The position numbers and the translations under genes were made by a program. From Flaccisagitta enflata (Eukaryota > Chaetognatha > Sagittoidea > Aphragmophora), in assembly GCA_965153355.1 (NCBI GenBank), contig OZ231128.1, forward strand, positions 52,452,001 to 52,516,000: DNA of 64,000 bases, read 5' to 3'. Positions 60,096 to 64,000 of this stretch are shown one piece after another. Below the pieces are notes generated by a model that saw nothing but the letters and a program-made list of their open reading frames with translations, was not told where the DNA came from and did no database searches. The stretch's first letter is position 1. Each line of letters opens with the position of its first letter.

Positions 60096-61133
60096 CGGCA
60101 AAGCGGCGAACGGAAACTTCATGTGTTTATGGACCAGTCGTTTGGAAGTTCTGCGCAGCACGTTTGCGGATACGGCTTTTCCTTTCTTCGCCTTCCTACG
60201 CCGATTTTTAGCGTTCTTAGCAAATTTGGTTGACGTCGTCGTCGTCGTCGTCGTTAGTGACCCACCGGCGACGTTTTCACAGCGATTAGAACTGTTTACT
60301 ACAAGGCCCTTTCCTTCAGCGGGAAAGGCGACGGACAACGATATCGGTGATGCTGAGGGTAGGACGGGTAGTTGTGGTGGTTGTTGTTGCTGCGGTGATT
60401 GTGGTAGAGAAATGTAATCATCGTCTACTGAAGGGACTGAAGATGCGACGACGACGGGGGAATGGCGTTCGTGATCGGAAGTTGGCGGACAATGAAGGCG
60501 ATTATTATTCAAGGACGCCAACGCGTCATTGTTCTCAGGAGCGGCAACGGCGACGATGACGGCATTAGCCTCGTTAGGAAGCGACAACGCACGATCCCCG
60601 ACGACGACGCCGTCCTCGTAGATCTTCAATTGCGCGCCGACGGCGCCGAGGCCTTTCCCTTTCATACGGCGTGGTTGGGCTTTGATTTTCTTGCCATAAT
60701 TGACCGTCCCTCGGCCACTAGCAGCAGCTGCAGCATCATCATCTTCTCCACCGTCGTTTTCAATTAAAGACGTGACTGAAGAGTTGTTGGATCGAAGCGA
60801 TGCGTCCTTGGGAAAGACTACAATATCGCCGTTGCTGTAGTTGTTGTTTTGCACCGCGGGTCTTTTCCTTTCTCTCAGACCTTGACGTTGGAATTTCATT
60901 TTACTCTTCGTTGCTACGCGAAGATCGTCGTTTTCGGCGTTGGAACGGCCTTTGGAAGCGACCCTTAAGGAGGGCGCGGCTACTACTCCGTCGTCTCCGT
61001 CGGTGCTACCATTGCTACTAATACTACTAGAACTACTCCTATTACTGCTGTTGATGTCGTCCTCCTGCTGAGAACGGTCGTCGTAACTGAAAATGGACGC
61101 CCGTGGGCCGGGACGGAGACGATAACGTGCCAT
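60096..61133 (-). CDS. F-box protein exon 1: disordered basic N-terminus, start of F-box
   Basis: This encodes residues 1-346. The ATG at 61133 (MARYRLRPGPRAS) is the first ATG in the open frame, which continues upstream only through non-ATG codons. The chain is rich in Ser, Asn, Asp, Gln and Lys/Arg, with homopolymer patches (SSNRSSSSSISSNGS, QQQQPPQLP, TTTTTTTS) and no recognisable fold, so it is probably disordered. Just before the end is a strongly basic stretch (NRRRKAKKGKA) that could act as a nuclear localisation signal; this is inference. It ends KFPFAALP at a phase-0 donor (CCG|GTAAGG), which supplies the LP that opens the F-box. The donor sits against the edge of the intron-1 minisatellite. 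Confidence 0.75.
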
Positions 61134-61416
61134 TGGAGCAAACGATTTATCGACTCGCGCGCGTGACGAACACAAACAAATCAAAAGAGAGGCTCGACCA
61201 ATGTGTAAAAGAAGTCGATTGTCTTTGTTAATGAGTTTTTTTTTCTAATTCATTAAGTTTTTTTTTCAAAATAAATGAGTTTTCGAAAGAGTCGGGGAGA
61301 CTTAGATAGTCACACTACAACTACTACATAGAAAACGCAATCTGCGCAAGGAGAACAATTCAAGTAACATGTGAGGGAGAGTACAGATGGATGCCTCAAA
61401 CGAAGAGGAAAGGAGA

Positions 61417-61577
<161 letters not shown>

Positions 61578-62148
61578 CAAACACGTTTCTTCAGAAAACA
61601 ATAACTCTCTCTCGATTGTCGATGATTATCGATCATCGCTGAATCGATAGGGATATCATTAGATTTTAAGACCCACAGCACGATTCCAGACAAAGCACAA
61701 ATTCGCTTCCCATCAAAGCCAGAATAATCCTGGATTGATGGCTGTGGTTTGGATCTGGGAAGGGCCGTCATGTATCGGTAGACAAATGAAAGGATAGATG
61801 ACGCCGTACTTCCGGTTGAGCAGGTCAAAATATAATGTTCACGTGTCGATGCGCACCCGATGGTAAAGAAAGATTCATTCAATCATACATTCATTCACTA
61901 CATCGGTCTGCACGTCAAGAGCGTTTACAAGACGAGAAGAAGAAGAAAAATATCACTGGAGGAACAAACAGACAAGACTGGGGAAAGAGAATGCTGATGG
62001 TAGCGACACCGCGTAGAAGCGATTGGGAGACGGACCAACAACACCATGTAGGTTCAACAACAAAAGATATTTGTCCTTATAGCTTGAGGAAGAGGAAATT
62101 TAATGGTCGGAGAGCAAACCGCCACACTACAATGCTCAAAACAACTTT

Positions 62149-62386
62149 TTAGTCGCGTGCACGCGACTCTACACCCCGCTTTGTCCGTCCGTCCGTCGGT
62201 CAGTTGGTTGGTTGGTCGGTCTATTGGTCCATCACACTTTTACTTTTTTTATCAATTTTATTTCTTTAAGTCATTTAAGAGTATAGTGAGTCATTCTAAG
62301 TCATTCTTAGTCATTTTAGGTCATTCTTAGTCATTTTAAGTCAATCTGTAAGTCTCGCACGCGACTTATAGGTGTTGGCCTTGGTT
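62149..62386 (+). mobile_element. Short dispersed element with CGCG palindrome end
   Basis: It starts TTTTTAGTCGCGTGCACGCG (a perfect 18-bp palindrome follows the T run), continues with GTCCGTCCGTCGG-like repeats, a middle of AAGTCATTTTAAGTCA-type tandem units, and ends GCACGCGACTTATAGGTGTT then GGCCTTGG. The same start, middle and end layout is found at 9541 (reverse), 52893 and 34587. Non-coding. Confidence 0.75.
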
Positions 62387-62805
62387 GAGTAAATGACTGT
62401 CCCATAAACTGATTTCTTTATCCCACTTTTTTTTCTGTACAAATAAAGAGGTGAGCATGGCAAACAAAATCAGTAACGGATGAGATTGCAAAAGAAAATA
62501 TCCCACTCATTAATGTTCAATGTTTTTTCAAAGACTGTGCAAACTGAAAATGAAGGTCGTCGTGATCATTGCTCAAATGCAAACATGAGTTCAAACGACA
62601 GTCGACAAACTGTAGACGTAATGGAGATTCATGTGGAACGGAAAATAATATATGGAGTCTCTTGAATGCTGAATGATGCGCGGTATAAATGAACGAATGA
62701 TTGATCATTAGCGTCTTCGTTCTCATACCGTCAGGTGGCTCGGGTGCAGTATCTCCTTGATAACTATCTAAATGACTCTGACCTAAAATATTTATAGCTA
62801 CACTA

Positions 62806-63206
62806 CACATGGACGCAAAATACAAGGTGTGGAGGCGCCAAAAGTTATAGCATACCCCCCTAGAGACAATTCAGCTTGTTCAAATTTTTAATTTAAATCT
62901 ATTTTGAATACCTAAGAGGAATATAAATGGCGTCATCAGAGCAATTTTTGAATTTTTATCTACAACCCCTAGAATTTGCCCTTTTCTACCCTTTTTTCAG
63001 CTTTTGGCGGAGCAGCTATTTTAGGGGCAAGATGAGTAAATTTGAGGGTTCTAGACAGAACTTAAAAAATCGCTCTGATGACGCCATTTATATACCCCTT
63101 AGGTTCTCAAAACAACTTAAAAGTTGATAATTAATGCAGCTGAATTGGTTGTAGGGGGTATGCTAAAACTTATGCGCCTCCACACCTTGTATTTTGCTTC
63201 CGTGTG
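62806..63206. mobile_element. TA-flanked foldback element, 401 bp
   Basis: The ends are inverted repeats (CACATGGACGCAAAATACAAGG at the left, its near-complement at the right) and the flanks are TA on both sides (62804-62805 and 63207-63208). Subterminal boxes read GGCGCCAAAAGTTATAGCAT then CCCCCCTA, and an inner box reads GCAATTTTTGAATTT. The two arms are complementary almost to the centre. No coding capacity. It belongs to the same superfamily as the elements at 13312 and 48110. Confidence 0.8.
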
Positions 63207-63430
63207 TAGTTTGTAAAGATACGAGAGTTAAATTTCTCAATATATCACCTAAAATACACTTGACTACTATAATGTATCACATCAAACAGTTCAAGAGTGT
63301 ACGTTATCCATTCAAGAATACTGACACCTCATTCTATCATCACTCAAAAAACTTTCAATACCGGACAGTACAGTTCTCGATGGCTAAAATCTAAAGCAGT
63401 CTCACCCCCCCCCCAAAAAAAAACAAAACA

Positions 63431-63507
63431 ACGAGAGTATCACTATTTAAGCTGTTTTAGCAGATGAAACGAGAGTATCCCTATTTAAGCTGTTTCAGCA
63501 GATGAAC
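63431..63507. repeat. Tandem duplication (~38 bp x2) across the AIFM3-like stop codon
   Basis: Bases 63431-63468 and 63469-63507 are near-identical direct copies (ACGAGAGTATC.CTATTTAAG... then CTGTTT.AGCAGATGAA). The right copy contains the last codons and stop of the AIFM3-like exon. The left copy lies in the 3' UTR and carries a few substitutions. Confidence 0.85.
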
Positions 63508-63851
63508 AAATCCTTCCGGACTTTCTCTGACAAGATCCGGTTTCACGACAATTCCGTTCCTCATCGTTTCGGCGAATTGCGCCACGAGCGGGTCCATATT
63601 CAGCGACGCCGCCGCCACCACACGACCCTCTTTCACGTAAAACGCCACAAAGACGGGATCGGGGTTCTCCCCTCCGCTATCGACCACCGGACGGCCGTGA
63701 ATGATCACGTCGTCAAAGTCTTTGTTGTAACCGGCGAACCGGAGACTCTGACCGAATTGAACCGTCCAGAAGTAAGGCACGCTGAAGAACTTGGTTTTTA
63801 GTTCGTCTCCCGGCGCCAAAGACTCTTCCTCTTCCTCCAACGACTCCTCAT
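63481..63851 (-). CDS. AIFM3: AIFM3-like oxidoreductase, last coding exon (partial gene)
   Basis: This is the 3'-terminal exon of a gene whose upstream exons lie beyond the right edge. The family is a flavin-dependent NAD(P)H oxidoreductase with an N-terminal Rieske domain, associated with mitochondria and apoptosis. The exon begins after a splice acceptor (CTACCACCAG on the minus strand), carries an acidic stretch (EEEEES), then the reductase C-terminal dimerisation domain. The signatures VPYFWTVQFGQSLRFAGY, DFDDVIIHG and FVAFYVKEG match the AIFM3 C-terminus closely, including the conserved FDDVII and AFY cores. It ends QLK then TAG at 63481. The first two bases complete a codon begun in the previous exon, so 122 further residues are encoded here. 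AIFM1 and bacterial ferredoxin reductases share the fold, but the FWT..FG.SLR.AGY pattern points to AIFM3. A direct repeat of about 38 bp spans the stop codon (see repeat at 63431). Confidence 0.82.
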
Positions 63852-64000
63852 CTGGTGGTAGAGTGTGAGCGGAGCATATACTATTTCATTTCATGGGCGT
63901 CTATGACTTTGGTGCAAAGAATTAGAACATTGATGAAATCCCACCAAACTTGTTTAAACAAAACCTAGGTTTTAGCGAAATACATTTTTTTCGATATTTC

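Larger units (their letters stand above)
54758..61133 (-). other. F-box/LRR-like gene, complete span (six coding exons)
   Basis: The model joins 61133-60096, 59404-59181, 58113-57954, 56027-55821, 55616-55404 and 55123-54758. Every boundary has GT/AG splice sites, and the phases (0, 2, 0, 0, 0) agree to give one 735-residue reading frame. F-box proteins are substrate receptors of SCF (Skp1-cullin-F-box) ubiquitin ligases: the F-box binds Skp1 and the repeats bind the substrate. Layout: disordered residues 1-340, F-box at about 343-385, leucine-rich-repeat-like segments at about 395-614, and a Ser/Thr-rich then Cys-containing tail (615-735). I cannot assign it to a named FBXL or FBXO orthologue. 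The long N-terminal extension and the separated repeat segments are unlike compact FBXL proteins. The introns are 204-1926 bp and filled with minisatellites. Transcript support would settle the first exon and any untranslated exons. Confidence 0.75.

Overview
This is animal (metazoan) nuclear DNA, most likely from an invertebrate. The three genes have multiple exons with GT...AG introns, they match or resemble animal gene families, and the rest is AT-rich DNA crowded with microsatellites, minisatellites and palindromic (foldback) transposable elements. I cannot name the phylum from the sequence alone. There is no bacterial gene layout, CRISPR array or operon.

All three recognisable host genes lie on the minus strand, so they read right to left. 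(1) At the right edge (63851-63481) is the last exon of an AIFM3-like (apoptosis-inducing factor 3) oxidoreductase. (2) From 61133 to 54758 is a six-exon gene for a predicted 735-residue F-box protein: a long disordered basic N-terminus, an F-box split across exons 1 and 2, and leucine-rich repeat-like segments. (3) From 53464 to 7337 is a KCMF1-like gene (ZZ plus C2H2 zinc fingers). I reconstructed 13 coding exons whose splice phases all agree, giving a predicted 1586-residue protein. That is about four times the usual KCMF1 length, with low-complexity insertions and a C-terminal extension of about 930 residues. Its introns total over 40 kb; the largest are about 10 kb and 19 kb.

Introns and spacers hold most of the repeats. 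There are TA-flanked foldback elements that share subterminal sequence boxes (4473-5593, 13312-14049, 16281-20993, 28700-29402, 48110-50044, 58323-58827, 62806-63206). There is a 3.3-kb inverted-repeat element (7858-11159), two 'GCTAAAA comb' foldbacks (974-1677, 29906-30663) and a 3-kb hAT-like element with an 8-bp target duplication (30700-33745). A short dispersed family ends in the perfect palindrome AGTCGCGTGCACGCGACT, and one copy appears to have swollen to about 3.4 kb through internal satellite growth (34587-38030). One reverse-transcriptase fragment (44890-45561) lies antisense in a KCMF1-like intron.

Functionally, two of the three host genes belong to ubiquitin-related families (F-box substrate receptor; KCMF1 E3 ligase). 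With large repeat-filled introns between them, I read this as an ordinary stretch of gene order and not a functional cluster. Exon boundaries were found by eye from splice motifs, phase and family similarity; they have not been checked against transcripts.
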